From the NCBI GenBank assembly GCA_030562195.1, contig JAUJPP010000005.1, positions 25,283,106-25,347,105 on the forward strand: a stretch of 64,000 nucleotides of DNA. Reading direction: 5' to 3'. How positions within the stretch are numbered: the first letter of the stretch is position 1; every line of letters begins with the position of its first letter. The notes beneath the pieces are model-generated. The model was not told the DNA's origin. It did not search any database and saw nothing but the letters and a program-made list of their open reading frames with translations. The position numbers and the translations under genes are program-made. Below, one piece after another: positions 46,326 through 58,681 of the stretch. The DNA is from Nipponacmea schrenckii (lineage: Eukaryota; Mollusca; Gastropoda; Lottiidae).

Positions 46326-49236
46326 TCCATACATTAATCCATACATGGAATCACAAATATTTTTCATAGACTTGACTGGATTTGGTTAGTAACTATTTAT
46401 AAGACTGTGGAGTTAACACCTCCTATTAACTACATTACTAAAAATCACAGTTATAAATTAATATATATATATGTTTATTGAAAGTTAAAAGATAACTTAA
46501 TAATTTATATCCCATTAACCTATATTGAGATAAGTTAAGTATTGTGACCCTTGTATCGCAAAACGTATTATATGGTATGATCAACGATAAGCTAGCACTA
46601 GAAATTAGAATACACTGTACAGAGGTCATACTACATAAGCAGGTGCAATTATGTTGATTAATAAAAAAAAAAGAAAAAAAAAATTGAACAAGAATGAACT
46701 TATTTATGTTATTTTATATGTAATAATATCATGGAAGCCTTGTAATCTAAATTTAACATGGCTGTTGTTGTAACCAGTAACATACAGTTCAGTGTAAATA
46801 TCAATGGTCAAAACAAGGGGCAATGAGTGGTCAGATGGATTATATTGACATAGACATAACTATTGAAGCAGAAAGACAAACAATCAATTAGGTTCAACAT
46901 AAACTAAATACTTCATCAACTTTCCAGTCCCACACAAACTACCAACTCTTACAGTAGGATCCATTTGTGAAATTCTCAAAAAGGTAGAAGTAACTAACAA
47001 CTGTGAAGTTGGCACTATTCGAATTTCAACTGGGTGTCTATGGCTTCTGCAATTTCTAGGAAACTAGACATTTAATAAGGTAATTATTGCAAGAGCCTTA
47101 AAAGATATAGGTAATTTTGTGATGGCGACCTTACCAAATTCTTGGTGTAAAGTGGAACTGCAGGAACAACATACATATGACTCAAAATTGTAATTGTGCA
47201 AATTGATGCTATCAGTGTTCTTGATAATTAAAACTATTTTTATTTTAGCTTACCTTAAATAAAAAATATTCCTACTAGCTCAGTTATGGTAGGACAGTAT
47301 GAAAATATTTTATTTAAAATTTGAAATAAAGTGATATAATAGAAATCAGTGTAAAGCTTAATGAAGTAGTTAGGATTATAGTACATAATACATTATTGAA
47401 ATGGTTTATTAAAAACTAATAAGGACAATCAAGAGTTTAAGGGGAACAAGTAGAGCATTGTCTAGTGTATAATCACCCAGTAAAATCTGGTGACAATAAC
47501 CTGCTGTGTTATTCAGGTGATAAATACAACCAGTTAATAAATTAACAATACTTGATCTCTACATGATGTATTGACAAGGGTATTATAATATCCATTCATC
47601 AGTCCTCACTTATAACACATTTTCGGATTATGGCTTTTACTTTACATAAAATATAAAACTTTAAACCTTATTTTACAGCAGGCCCAAGTTTGTATTCACA
47701 GGAATTGTGGAACTCTCACAACAATGATTCAGATGTAATATAACAAATATATTTCCAATGAAAAAACATAACCTAGCTTGATAATAGATTAAAAATCATT
47801 TCCTTTACATACCTTTCAGTGCAAATAATTAATAGTGATAAAACATGGACTGTATTTAAAGCATTATCCACTTTACACCTTAGATAATATCTAATCCACA
47901 GATATAGACAACAAGGTTTCTAGTAAATGGCATAACCTATAGAGTGTTAAGAGTGAAGATATTCATGAAAACATAAAGCACTGGCTGAGGTTGATAGTTT
48001 TGAAGACTTTAATTATTAAAATTCTTTTTTATACCATGGATGAATCACAAATATAAATATATTAAATGGTGAGATGGTTTCAACAATAAGTGAAGTGTGG
48101 TATGACAAACATCATAACATTATACTATTCATATTGAGGCTTGTAAAGAGGAAGTATATGAGAGAACATTTCAATATATTTTGAAAAGAGTTACAGTATG
48201 CCTGAAAGTGATGTTAACTGTAATATAGTCAACAAATTTCATTTTGGTTTATGTATATATCACCAATTAGTTTTGAAAATCCTTACCTTTTATCAATGCA
48301 GAACACAATTTTTCCAATTACATAAAATAAATACCATAGATGTGAAACAATGAAACTATTCACAAGAAAAGTTCATTATTCATATGGCCATTATTCAAAT
48401 CTCTAATACAACACAAATACTAGAACTCAAAAAATTGTTAACTTGAAAGAAAACTGTAAAACTATCCTTATATTTGCTTGAGATACTTTGCACATGAAGT
48501 GAATAAATAAGAAAGAAAGCTGCAGTATTACAGCTATATTGAAGTGATTAAGTATAAAGGCAGTGAAGCGATACCATATAGATTAACTCAGCCAAAAGTA
48601 ATGCATCGTTAACCACTCTCAACCATTACAGAAGAAAGGGGAGTTAACCCATCTATAACGTAAATGGTTATTGATTTATTTTACTCTTGATATTTAAAGG
48701 GAGTGTGTTGCTCAGTTTAGTTAAAGTATATATTTTACAGAAGTATAATCAGTGCATTTAACCTTTCAAAAATTACACTCCTCACAGCCAATAATACATG
48801 GAAAAGAACTAACCTACAGTGTATTTTTAACCATTTCAAATAAAGCATGGTTTGGATGTCATTTCATGGCCAGTTTTGACAAATATATAGTAGAATAGTC
48901 TTAACTGATTTTGTATGTTGCTCTATCTCTGGGTTTTATTAATAAGTATCAAAATGACTCAATTGAAAGACCCATATACCACAATCTGAGAGAAGTATAT
49001 ACATTTAGTACACATGTTATCTATTCATTCATATTGATTACCTATGTTCAATTCAGGGCATTTTCCAGTTCTCTCTTTAAAATTGAAATATGAATATTAA
49101 TTTTAAATTGTTCAATTATGATAATAGTACTTGATATTTTCCATTAAACCTTAAAATATACTGATATTTCAGCTTTCAGTTTTAGTATAAATCTATTAAA
49201 CAGAAAGAAAAACATTAGAACAGAAACCGAAACATG

Positions 49237-49850
49237 TTTTTAAAGTGGTATTTATATATTGCTCTACAATTGATGTATTAAGCACTATTTTTAAAGTGGT
49301 ATTTCTATATTGCTCTACAATTGATGTATTTAGCATAAATTTGCCAGTGATATTTCTGTATTGCTCTACAATTTATGTATTAAGCACTATTTTTAAAGTG
49401 AAATTTCTATATTGCTCTACACTTGATGTATTGAGCACGAATTTGACAGTGATATTTCTATATTGCTCTACAATTTATGTATTGAGCACTATTTTTTAAG
49501 TGGTATTTCTATATTGCTCTACAATTTATGTATTGAGCACTATTTTTAAAGTGAAATTTCTATATTGCTCTACAATTTATGTATTGAGCACTATTTTTAA
49601 AGTTTAATTTCTATATTGCTCTACAATTGATGTATTGAGCACGAATTTGACAGTGATATTTCTATTTGCTCTACAATTTATGTATTAAGCACTAATTTTA
49701 AAGTGGTATTTCTATCTCCCTCTTCAATATATGTATTGAGCACGAATTTGACAGTGATATTTCTATATTGCTCTTCAATTTATGTATCAAGCACTAATTT
49801 TAAAGTGGTATTTTTATCTCTCTCTACAATATATGTATTGAGCACTATTT
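49237..49850 (+). repeat. 51-bp minisatellite with two unit types
   Basis: About 12 units share 'tttctatattgctctacaat' and 'tatgtattgagcac', spaced 51 bp (for example 49261, 49312, 49363). Units differ in their ends: 'tatttttaaagtg' or 'gaatttgacagtg'. The types partly alternate. Because 51 is a multiple of three, an 84-codon frame stays open, but this is not evidence of a protein. Confidence 0.92.
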
Positions 49851-49956
49851 TCAAATTAAAAATAGTTTGTTGAATATGACATTATGTGTTAAAATCTCGA
49901 TTTAACTAGTCACTTTAATGAAGTAAGTAAAACAGAAAACAATAACCTGATTTACC

Positions 49957-50300
49957 TTGCCATAAGAAAATCGACTGAACTTTCAAAGTAATGAAGAGGT
50001 TGCCAAATAACATTAAGTTTCGCTTCAACGCATACACAATATAGACAGGCAGTCAGAATATCTCGACTACTCAAACGTGGAAAGCAGTGAGTCGGAAATT
50101 TCAGGCCATTATATTGTGATACCCTGCAGAACTGTTCCAGCATTCATAGACATTGAAACAAGCCTACTAAATTCCTGATTCTCCAGGTCAATATTGAATA
50201 CAAGCTGAGTACAGCACTATGCTTGGCTCTCCACATTTTGCCCCGTAGTTTTAAGGCCCTTTCGTACTTTAATACACTCCGCCGGGTGTTCTCTCAGCCG
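49957..50300 (-). other. Possible alternative 5' exon upstream of the Pax coding exons
   Basis: On the - strand a donor-like GCAAG|GTAAAT sits at 49957. The upstream stretch 50160-50310 is slightly richer in C and G than its surroundings and contains 'cactccgccgggtgttctct'. A 63-codon frame ends at the donor but has no family features. This is a weak candidate for a non-coding first exon. Confidence 0.25.
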
Positions 50301-50344
50301 CTTTTAGTAACAAAGGATATTTTCTGTCTTAACACAGGTTGAAA

Positions 50345-50690
50345 TGTGTTATTTGGGCCTAATCCATGATCTTGTCAATATAAATGATCACACCAAATCT
50401 CATTCAAATCCAATGAAAACTGTAGTCTCTATCACATCACTAGCCAATTTTGACGTGTTTTGACAAGGTCAAGTGCAATAACTTAAAAACCTTTTACCAA
50501 AAAAAAACTTTAATTTCGAACTTGTCCAAGATCTGATCAATATAAATGTTCACAGCAAGTTTCATTCAAATCTGATGAAAACTGTCATCTCTATCCTGTT
50601 CACAAGCAAATGCAAACGCACGGATGGACGGACGGACCGTCAGGGGTAACAACTATATACAACCATACTATAATGTGGGCTTATAAAAAG
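50345..50690 (+). mobile_element. Pearl-like element, truncated to the hairpin end
   Basis: About two degenerate monomers ('gtgcaataactt', 'agtttcattcaaatctgatg') precede a short (GACG)n run at about 50622-50640 and the end 'actataatgtgggcttataa'. The left terminus is missing. Confidence 0.75.
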
Positions 50691-51866
50691 GCAAACTGTA
50701 AATTTTTCAATATATTGTTTTTTGCTTGAAGTTTACAGTATTATACCACTTACAGCATCGAGTTTCATTTTATCGTAATATGCTTGAAATCAAATTTCTA
50801 ACTATGCCATTTTGTATGATGTCCACATTTAACTTTCAGAGATATGTATAATTGAAAAAAGGTGATTTAAGATATTGATGGGGACTATTGTGCGACTTCT
50901 ATTTAAGGGAGAGACAAAATTCAAATAGAATTATAATGTGTTCATTTACACTTTAAATTAATACATAACATAATATGCATAAACAAGATTTGTGAAAAAA
51001 GTAGAAAGAAAAATACCATTGAAAATTCTTCTCTTAAGCGTTATAAAGTTGACAGAAGTTCAATTAAATGTCACTAGCAGGTATTTTACTATTGAAATTT
51101 TACTATTCCTTACAAAAAATGTGGGTGATTAAAAGTTATATTGTTCTTTTCTGATTACTACTAGGATCCGAAACAGTTACTATATATAGACAATTGGTTT
51201 TTCTCATGTTCAACCAGAAGTACACCGTAGGTGAAAGTTACCTAAAAATTGGCTTTTGTACCTTGGACAAAAATATTAAATTACTGCAGATATTTGATCA
51301 CAATAGAAAGTATAAGTTCCAATTCTGATGAATACAACTAAATATTCATGGCATTGAAAAGCAGTTTACAGTTTACAGATACTAGTTGAATAGTGGAGCA
51401 TATTCTTGACATCAATAAAACATCATTTAAAAATGTCCGGTTGAGAAAAAAATAAATCAACAGCCCTGATATCAGCATTGACATGTTTCGATTATTAATT
51501 GTTTTTATAATCGATTATGCCTCTCTGATTATTCTAATTAATCGATAATATTTTTTTTCCGATTGCCCAACACTATAATATCTGTGTATCGTCTACTAAC
51601 ATTTGTAGAGTTACTCTAATAGAAACATTTTCATAGTTCTAATTAAGACAGGAAAAGAATTTGAACGGATTTACAACTAGTGGATTCACAGCTATCAATG
51701 GAGGTATGTTTAAATTTGTATGTCTATTATTTCGAGATGCTAATAAAACCAAGGTTAAAATTTGTCAACCAATATGAGCATACCTATGGATAGCTGAGGT
51801 CAAGTACATTCTACATTGAAAATTTCAACAAGGTCAATGTCACTCGATATAAACTTTTGAATTTTC

Positions 51867-52510
51867 AAAAGATAGCTTGCAAGGCACGGTAATATGCGCG
51901 CACTATACTAGGTCAAGGGCAATAACTCAAAACCGTTCATTGAAAAATGGTCAAATTCAAACTTGACCAAGGTCAAATACATTCCAATACTCATACCCAG
52001 TTTCACCAATATCGATTGAGAATTGTAGCTTTTATTGCATCAACAATTTAACAAAGTCAAAGGAAATAACTCACAAACCAGTCATCGAAAAAATCTTCAA
52101 ATACGACTTGATTACCGTCATATCAATTTCAATGCTCAGGACAAGCTTCATCAAAATCCACTGAAAATTGTAGCTTCTGTTGCACCAATAATAAAATTTG
52201 GACGCAATATTTACTAAATCAAGGACAAATAAGTAAAAAACGTTCATCGTAAAATCCTCAAATTCGAACTTCACTGCCCTCTTATCAATTCCCATGTTCA
52301 CTGTTTAGGTGTATGTGTGTGCATGCTTGTGTGTGTCTTTTTAACCAAAATCATACTAATAATTAATGCTCGCACAAATCAATAAGCTTATCTATTGTTC
52401 TGGGACCTAGGCCAGTGCTTTCATTGAGACTCGTCTCAATACACCCTAACACCAAGTTTCATTAATATCCATCTCAAATTCTAGCTTATATTGAGTCTAC
52501 AACAATTATT
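51867..52510 (+). mobile_element. Pearl-like element, eroded, left terminus retained
   Basis: The left end 'gatagcttgcaaggcacggt' is followed by about three ~155-bp monomers ('aagggcaataactcaaaac', 'ttcatcaaaatccactgaaa'). A GT-rich microsatellite (52303-52340) interrupts it, and another monomer fragment lies at 52440-52510. The hairpin end is absent. Confidence 0.7.
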
Positions 52511-53310
52511 GATTTAGGTGATTTAAATTATTTATTATAGATAATCTTGTCTACAATTTTGTCTACATTTGTGAATTACACTGGAGGCAGGGTAGCCCTT
52601 GATAATTTCTAGAAACTTGAAGTCCCCATGAACTTTTTTTTTTGCTTCTATATCCTGTAAAATTTCAAACGGATCTATTACTTTAAAAAAATTTAATTTT
52701 TTCACTTAAATCTGGTTACAAGAAAACTAGAACTGTGGAATGTATTAATGCAGTGCACTATGGGATTCTAGGATTGATCAGAGTTCTATTTTTTAGTAGG
52801 ATACTTCACCGAGAAGAAAAGCTATGCTAGTAAAAAGTCTATAAACCACTAAACGTTTGGCAACGGTGATTGTTGGTGGATTATAGACACTGAAGTCCAT
52901 ACAAAATTTCAAATTTCAAAAGCGCAAATTAGATCAAAGTATCAAATATCATACACTATTTGAAAGAAAATATTAAATGTAATAAGGATATGAGAGAAAT
53001 TTTGATGTATGTTCGAAATGACTGTAGAACCAGAAGGTAACAATGCACAACAAAAATAAACAGGGCTACAACTTTTGTTCAGGCCACAAGGCCACCAAAG
53101 GTCAAGGTCAAGATATGAAGTATAGAAGTTTTGACCATTAATGAAATTAGTTAACTGATAGTAAAAAAGAATCTTAATCAAAATCCATCCTCATCATGTT
53201 AGCAATCGACTAATTAATGCACAGATATCAAACTAATGCAAATCGGATGATGACTTGGTCAATTATATTGATTTAAAGAAAAGTTGGTCATTCCAAGATG
53301 GTGGCTTAAG

Positions 53311-54796
53311 CAGGGGCGTAGCGTATGGGGGGCTGTGGGGGCTTGTCGCACCCACCCACTTTTACTGAACTCATCGGTAAAATGCGGAATCGGTCGGTAA
53401 AAAGGGGTCATGGATGGAACCGTCGGTAAAACGTGGAATCGATTGATAAAACCGATTAAAAGTAAAAACCTTGTGTTGGTTATGATGTTATCAGTAAACT
53501 GTCAACATTAAAAGTATTTTTTTTACTGAAACTACCGGAATCGGTCGGTATAAGTTGGTTATGACTGGAGTCTTCGGTAAAACCGATTGGTTAACCGATA
53601 CCCTTGTTAAAGCTGTTCGTTATTTGAATTTGTCGGTAAAACGCGGAATTGGCCGATAGAAGATGGAGCCGTTGGTAAAACCGATTTGTTAACCCGAAAG
53701 AGTGAAAACCTTGTGTTTGTTAAGATGTTATCGGTAAACCGTTCGTCTACATTGAAGTGATTTTTACTAAACTTGTCGGTAAAACGCGGAATCGGTCGAT
53801 AATAGACGGTCATGGATGGGGAATGGAGCCTTCGGTAAAACCTATTAGCTGACCGAAAGAGTGGAAACCTTGTGTTAGTTATGCTGTTATCGGAAAACTG
53901 TTCGTCTACATAATAAGTGATTTTTACTGAACTTGTCAGTAAAACGCAGAATAGGTCGAAAAAGGCTATATAAAACACGGTTTTCCGATGAAAATTGATA
54001 ATTTTGACAGGTGGAAACGACTTCCAAAATCGCATCAGATGTTTCCTAGTTTGTGAAATTTTCCCGGGAAGAATAAGTCGACAAAGGACATAGAAAACAT
54101 ATGGTTTTCCGATGAAAATTGATAATTTGGAGAACCCCCGAAACCCCCTGCCATGTCAGTAAAACGCAGAATAGGTCGAAAAAGGACATAGAAAACATAT
54201 GGTTTTCCGATGAAAATTGATAATTTGGTCCAGTGGAAAAGACTTCCAAAATCGAGTCAGATGTATTCTCCGGGTTTCCTAGTTTGTAAAATTTTCCAGG
54301 GAAGGACCCCCGACACCCCCCGCCATATCGGTAAACGCAGAATAAGTCGACAAAGGACATAGAAAACATATGGTTTTCCGATGAAAATTGATAATTTGGT
54401 CCAGTGGAAAAGACTTCCAAAATCGAGTCAGATGTATTCTCCGGGTTTCCTAGTTTGTAAAATTTTCCAGGGAAGGACCCCCGAACCCCCCGCCACTGCA
54501 AGGGCCGAATACGAAGGCCTTTGGCCTGCAGGACTTGCTTTGGAAAAATCACCTTTCAGTCCCCCCTCTCAGGCATATTTTAGATACACCCCTGATTGAT
54601 ACGGTTTTCAAAGGTTTAGGATTTGCTATAACGATGGATTTCGTTCCTGTAATAATGTATATACTAAATAGTGGGAGTAAGTTATTTTTGCCCCCGGAAG
54701 AACATGTGTTGTCGGTAAAACTTAGACGCTACACGTGTTCGTCTGTAAAACTTAGCCGTTACACTCCCCAGCCAAAATGGTTACGCTACATCCCTG
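53311..54796. mobile_element. Non-autonomous hAT-type transposon with perfect 8-bp target duplication
   Basis: The left end CAGGGGCGTAGCGTA and the right end TACGCTACATCCCTG form terminal inverted repeats matching at 13 of 15 positions. Both are flanked by the identical octamer GGCTTAAG (53303-53310 and 54797-54804). An 8-bp duplication with CAGGG termini is the signature of the hAT superfamily. The interior has dispersed 'cggtaaaacgcggaat' motifs and a tandem of 171-bp units (about 54080-54490). There is no transposase. Open frames on the - strand are kept by the 171-bp (57-codon) period. Confidence 0.88.
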
Positions 54797-54804
54797 GGCT
54801 TAAG

Positions 54805-55478
54805 TGATACTTCCAATTCTGATTTTATCAATTTGTTTGCTTTGTTTTTCATATCTTTGTTTTACAAACAGTCAGAAAAAAGTCAAAACAAAATAAATAC
54901 ATCTAATTTCACACATTTGACATGCTTGGAGTTTTACAAAATATTTTTCATCGATTAATGTTGCATGTTTAATGTTACTTTTATAACAATGATATTTGTA
55001 GACTTATTTCCTTGATTAGGAATACTTAAAATATTCTTGAATTTAAAATAATATCTTTAACAACATTAATATGCTGGCGGTAAATGGCATCATACATTTC
55101 ATAAGATAACAGCAAAATACACAATTTCTAAGGACAAACAAGACTATAAGTAAAGATAGCAATTATCTGGATCAATCTGCTCTAGTGGGACAGTTTTTGG
55201 AAACAGATTTCTTAACTTTTTTTAGAAATTTCTAAAGCTCCAGAGACCTCACATGTGCAATAAGCAATGCTAAGACAGCATTACAGTTTAGGTGTTCACA
55301 GGTAAAAATCTTAGTTATTGTAAATCAAGCAGACACCAAGGTGCAGTAGGTTTCTTGGTGTTTGGAATGGCTTAAAATCCCCATCCTTGTGCTTAATATA
55401 TCCTACATTTAACTTATGAAAATTCATCTAATGCAGTACCTCAATATGAAAAAACCATGTCATGAGTGCACAACTAAA
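54805..55478. other. Spacer between transposons, nothing recognised
   Basis: AT-rich sequence without ORFs, arrays or clear signals. Confidence 0.5.
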
Positions 55479-55479
55479 A

Positions 55480-56243
55480 TAAAAGATAGCTTGCCAGGCA
55501 AGGTAACATACGCCCACTGGCAGCATTGAATTTGAAAAATAAATTGAGCTAAATGGATATTGAAGTCAAGGGCAAAAACTCAAAAACTGTTTATGGAAAA
55601 TCCTCAAATTGAAACTTGACCACCATCTTATCTATTTCAATACTCATACCAAGTTTCATCAAATCTATCAAAAAATTGTAGCTTATTTTGCACCCACAAA
55701 TATTTTTGACGCAATATTACTAAGTCAAGGACAATAAATCAAAAACCATTCATTAAAAAAGTCGGAAATTCAAACTTGACTAATGTCTTATCTATTCTGA
55801 TGCTTTCACCAAGTTCCATCAAAATCTTTTGAAAATTAAAGCTTCTTATTGAAACCACAATAGAATCTTGACGCAATTTCACGAAGTCAACTGCAATTAA
55901 CTCAAAACAGTTCATTGAAAAATCTTCAAATTCGGAGTTGACCGCCGTCTTATCAATTCCAATGCTCACACCAAGTTTCATTAAAATCCATTGAAAATTG
56001 TAGCTTCTATTGTGTCTACAACAAATATAGAGGCAGGGGCAATAACTCAAAAACTGTTTATCTAAAAATTGTCCAAATCGAACTTAACTGCCGTCTTATC
56101 AATACCAATGCTCATACTAAGTTTCATTAAAATCCATATAAAATTGTAGCTTCTATAGCGTCTACAACTAATGTTGACGGACCGAGACCGACGGACAGGG
56201 GCAACGACAATATAGATCCAGATATTCATGTGGGCGTATAAAA
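55480..56243 (+). mobile_element. Pearl-like element, both termini present, four to five monomers
   Basis: The left end 'gatagcttgccaggcaaggt' is followed by 'acgcccactggcagc'. Monomers carry 'caccaagtttcattaaaatc' and 'attgtagcttctat'. The right end has imperfect GACGG repeats (56174-56196) and 'ttcatgtgggcgtataaaaa'. At about 760 bp it is a compact complete copy. The next array starts immediately after its hairpin end. Confidence 0.85.
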
Positions 56244-57687
56244 ATCTGTTCTTTCGATAATTTCCATACATGCATACCAAGTTTCATTAAGATTGGATAA
56301 AAAATTTAGCCTCTATCTTGGATACAACCCTAATTTGACGCGTTTTTACTAAGTCAAGGGCAATAACTCAAAATCCGTTCATTCCATATTTCCATTTTCG
56401 AACTTGACTGAGATCTGATCAATACATACATGTATACCAAGTTTCATTAAGATCAGATAAAAACTGTAGCCTCTATCGTGGATACAACCCAAATTTGACG
56501 CGTTTTTACTAAGTCAAGGGCAATAACTCAAAATCCGTTCATTCGATAATTTCCATTTTCGAACTTGACCGAGATATCATCAATATATACATGTATACCA
56601 AGTTTTATTAAGATCGGATAAAAACTGTAGCCTCTATTGTGGATACAACTCAAATTTGACGCGTTTTTAATAAGTCAAGGGCAATAACTCAAAATCCGTT
56701 CATTCGATAATTTCCATTTTCGAACTTGACCGAGATATCATCAATATATACATGTATACCAAGTTTTATTAAGATCGGATAAAAACTGTAGCCTCTATTG
56801 TGGATACAACTCAAATTTGACGCGTTTTTACTAAGTCAAGGGCAATAACTCAAAAACCGTTCATTCGTTAAATTCCATTTTCGAACTTGACCGAGATATC
56901 CTTAATATATACATGTATACCAAGTTTCATTAAGATCGGATAAAAACTGTAGCCTCTATCGTGGATACAACCCAAATTTGACGCATTTTTACTAAGTCAA
57001 GTGCAATAACTCAAAATCCGTTCATTCGATAATTTCCATTTTTGAACTTGACCGAGATATCATCAATATATACATGTATACCAAGTTTCATTAAGATCAG
57101 ATAAAAACTGTAGCCTCTATCGTGGATACAACCCAAATTTGACGCGTTTTTACTAAGTCAAGGGCAATAACTCAAAAACCGTTCATTCGTTAAATTCCAT
57201 TTTCGAACTTGACCGAGATATCCTTAATATATACATGTATACCAAGTTTCATTAAGATCGGATAAAAACTGTAGCCTCTATCGTGGATACAACCCAAATT
57301 TGACGCATTTTTACTAAGTCAAGTGCAATAACTCAAAATCCGTTCATTCGATAATTTCCATTTTTGTACTTGACCGAGATATCATCAATATATACATGTA
57401 TACCAAGTTTCATTAAGATCAGATAAAAACTGTAGCCTCTATCGTGGATACAACCCAAATTTGACGCGTTTTTACTAAGTCAAGGGCAATAACTCAAAAA
57501 CCGTTCATTTGATAATTTTCATTTTTGAATTGACCGAGATATCATCAATATATACATGTATACCAAGTTTCATTAAGATCGGATAAAAACTGTAGCCTCT
57601 ATCGTGGATACAACAAATGTGGACGGACCGACGGATGGACAGGGGCGACGGCAATATACGTCCACATTTCCATGTGGGCGTATAAAA
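56244..57687 (+). mobile_element. 161-bp tandem array with second hairpin end
   Basis: Eight monomers are spaced 160 or 161 bp, anchored on 'aagtcaagggcaataactca' at 56351, 56511, 56672, 56833, 56994, 57155, 57316 and 57477. The array ends in GACGG-type repeats (57612-57635) and 'catgtgggcgtataaaaa'. No left terminus separates it from the previous copy. It is therefore a second 3' end joined to one element, or a 5'-truncated insertion beside it. Monomers from 56833 on alternate as dimers. Confidence 0.9.
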
Positions 57688-57689
57688 AT

Positions 57690-58260
57690 AAACTTACCCC
57701 AGAAGTGACTCAAGTTACATTAATGGTAATATCAGTGTATAATTTAATATTTTATTTATCATAAACAGAACTAAAGAATGGAAATGAATTATTTTGTGAG
57801 AAATCTTATTTGATAAGGTAATAAACAGGCTGAAAAATTTTGTGAGAAATTTGTCCTTTATCAAACTTTCATTGATCAATGTTTTAAGTTATAATTAATA
57901 TATAGTGGAATTTTACCTGGATTTCAATTTGTAGACTTTTCTGAAAACATTACAATACACACTTTAAAAAATTATTTGACAGATGCCAATTCATATTTAA
58001 GTGCACATAAGTCATGAGATCAAATTTCTCAAAGCATATTGTGCAAACTACTGACTACTCACTGGTAATTCAAGATTACTGATAAGAAAATGCATTTCAC
58101 GACCCACTAAGTTTTCTGTATGGCTCAAAGAATACAGATTTCTAAAGCTAATGATATTTAGACAAAAAAATTATAAAGTGTAAAATTAGTCTTACAGAGA
58201 GAATATAACAGAGTAGAGAGATGGTATTGTACACTATAAACCATGAATGTATGGTTTTCA
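57690..58260. other. Spacer, nothing recognised
   Basis: AT-rich and unstructured by eye, with no ORF. Confidence 0.5.
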
Positions 58261-58261
58261 G

Positions 58262-58681
58262 CAAAGATAGCTTGCCAGGTAATCCTTGGGTGATATCAAA
58301 CAATTTCAGCGGGTTATGTCAAAATCAGTCAGAGAATTGTGCAAAAAGTTGACCGTGTTTTCAAAAGGCAATAACTGATACTACATATATTTCGATTAAT
58401 CTGATTTTCAATAGGGTTTATCAATGGGTGATAACAAACACTCAAGCTAAGTTTCATCAAAATCCATTAAGAATTGTTCTTTCTCGAGTGTTAACAAGCT
58501 CAAATCAAATGTGTTTCCAAAAAAGAAGGGCCTAATTCATACTTAATGATTACAAACACGCATACAAAGTTATGTCAATATCTGTCAAGAATTGTGCCCT
58601 CTAGAGTGTTTATGAGCAAATGTTGATGGACGGACATGGGTGACAAAAACATATGCTCCACATTTCATATGGGCATATGGA
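58262..58681 (+). mobile_element. Pearl-like element, internally deleted 420-bp copy
   Basis: The left end 'agatagcttgccaggtaatc' runs straight into monomer sequence without the usual CGCCCACTGG block. About two monomers follow. The right end has one GGACGGAC and 'ccacatttcatatgggcata', a mutated hairpin. Confidence 0.75.

Larger units (their letters stand above)
42656..49236 (-). other. Probable Pax 5' intron, proximal part; no coding exon recognised
   Basis: Long AT-rich stretch with a solo repeat end (43613-43647), a perfect hairpin (44546-44645) and a nested palindrome (46289-46325). No conserved coding exon was seen on either strand. If the first exon lies near 61.6 kb this is intronic; otherwise it is 5' intergenic DNA. 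Confidence 0.5.

Noticed and set aside
53607..54552. Two - strand frames of 142 and 168 codons
   Set aside because: They arise from the 171-bp (57-codon) tandem inside the hAT-type element and carry no domain.
54381..54807. Two + strand frames of 72 and 90 codons
   Set aside because: They lie within or across the end of the hAT-type element and have no recognisable features.
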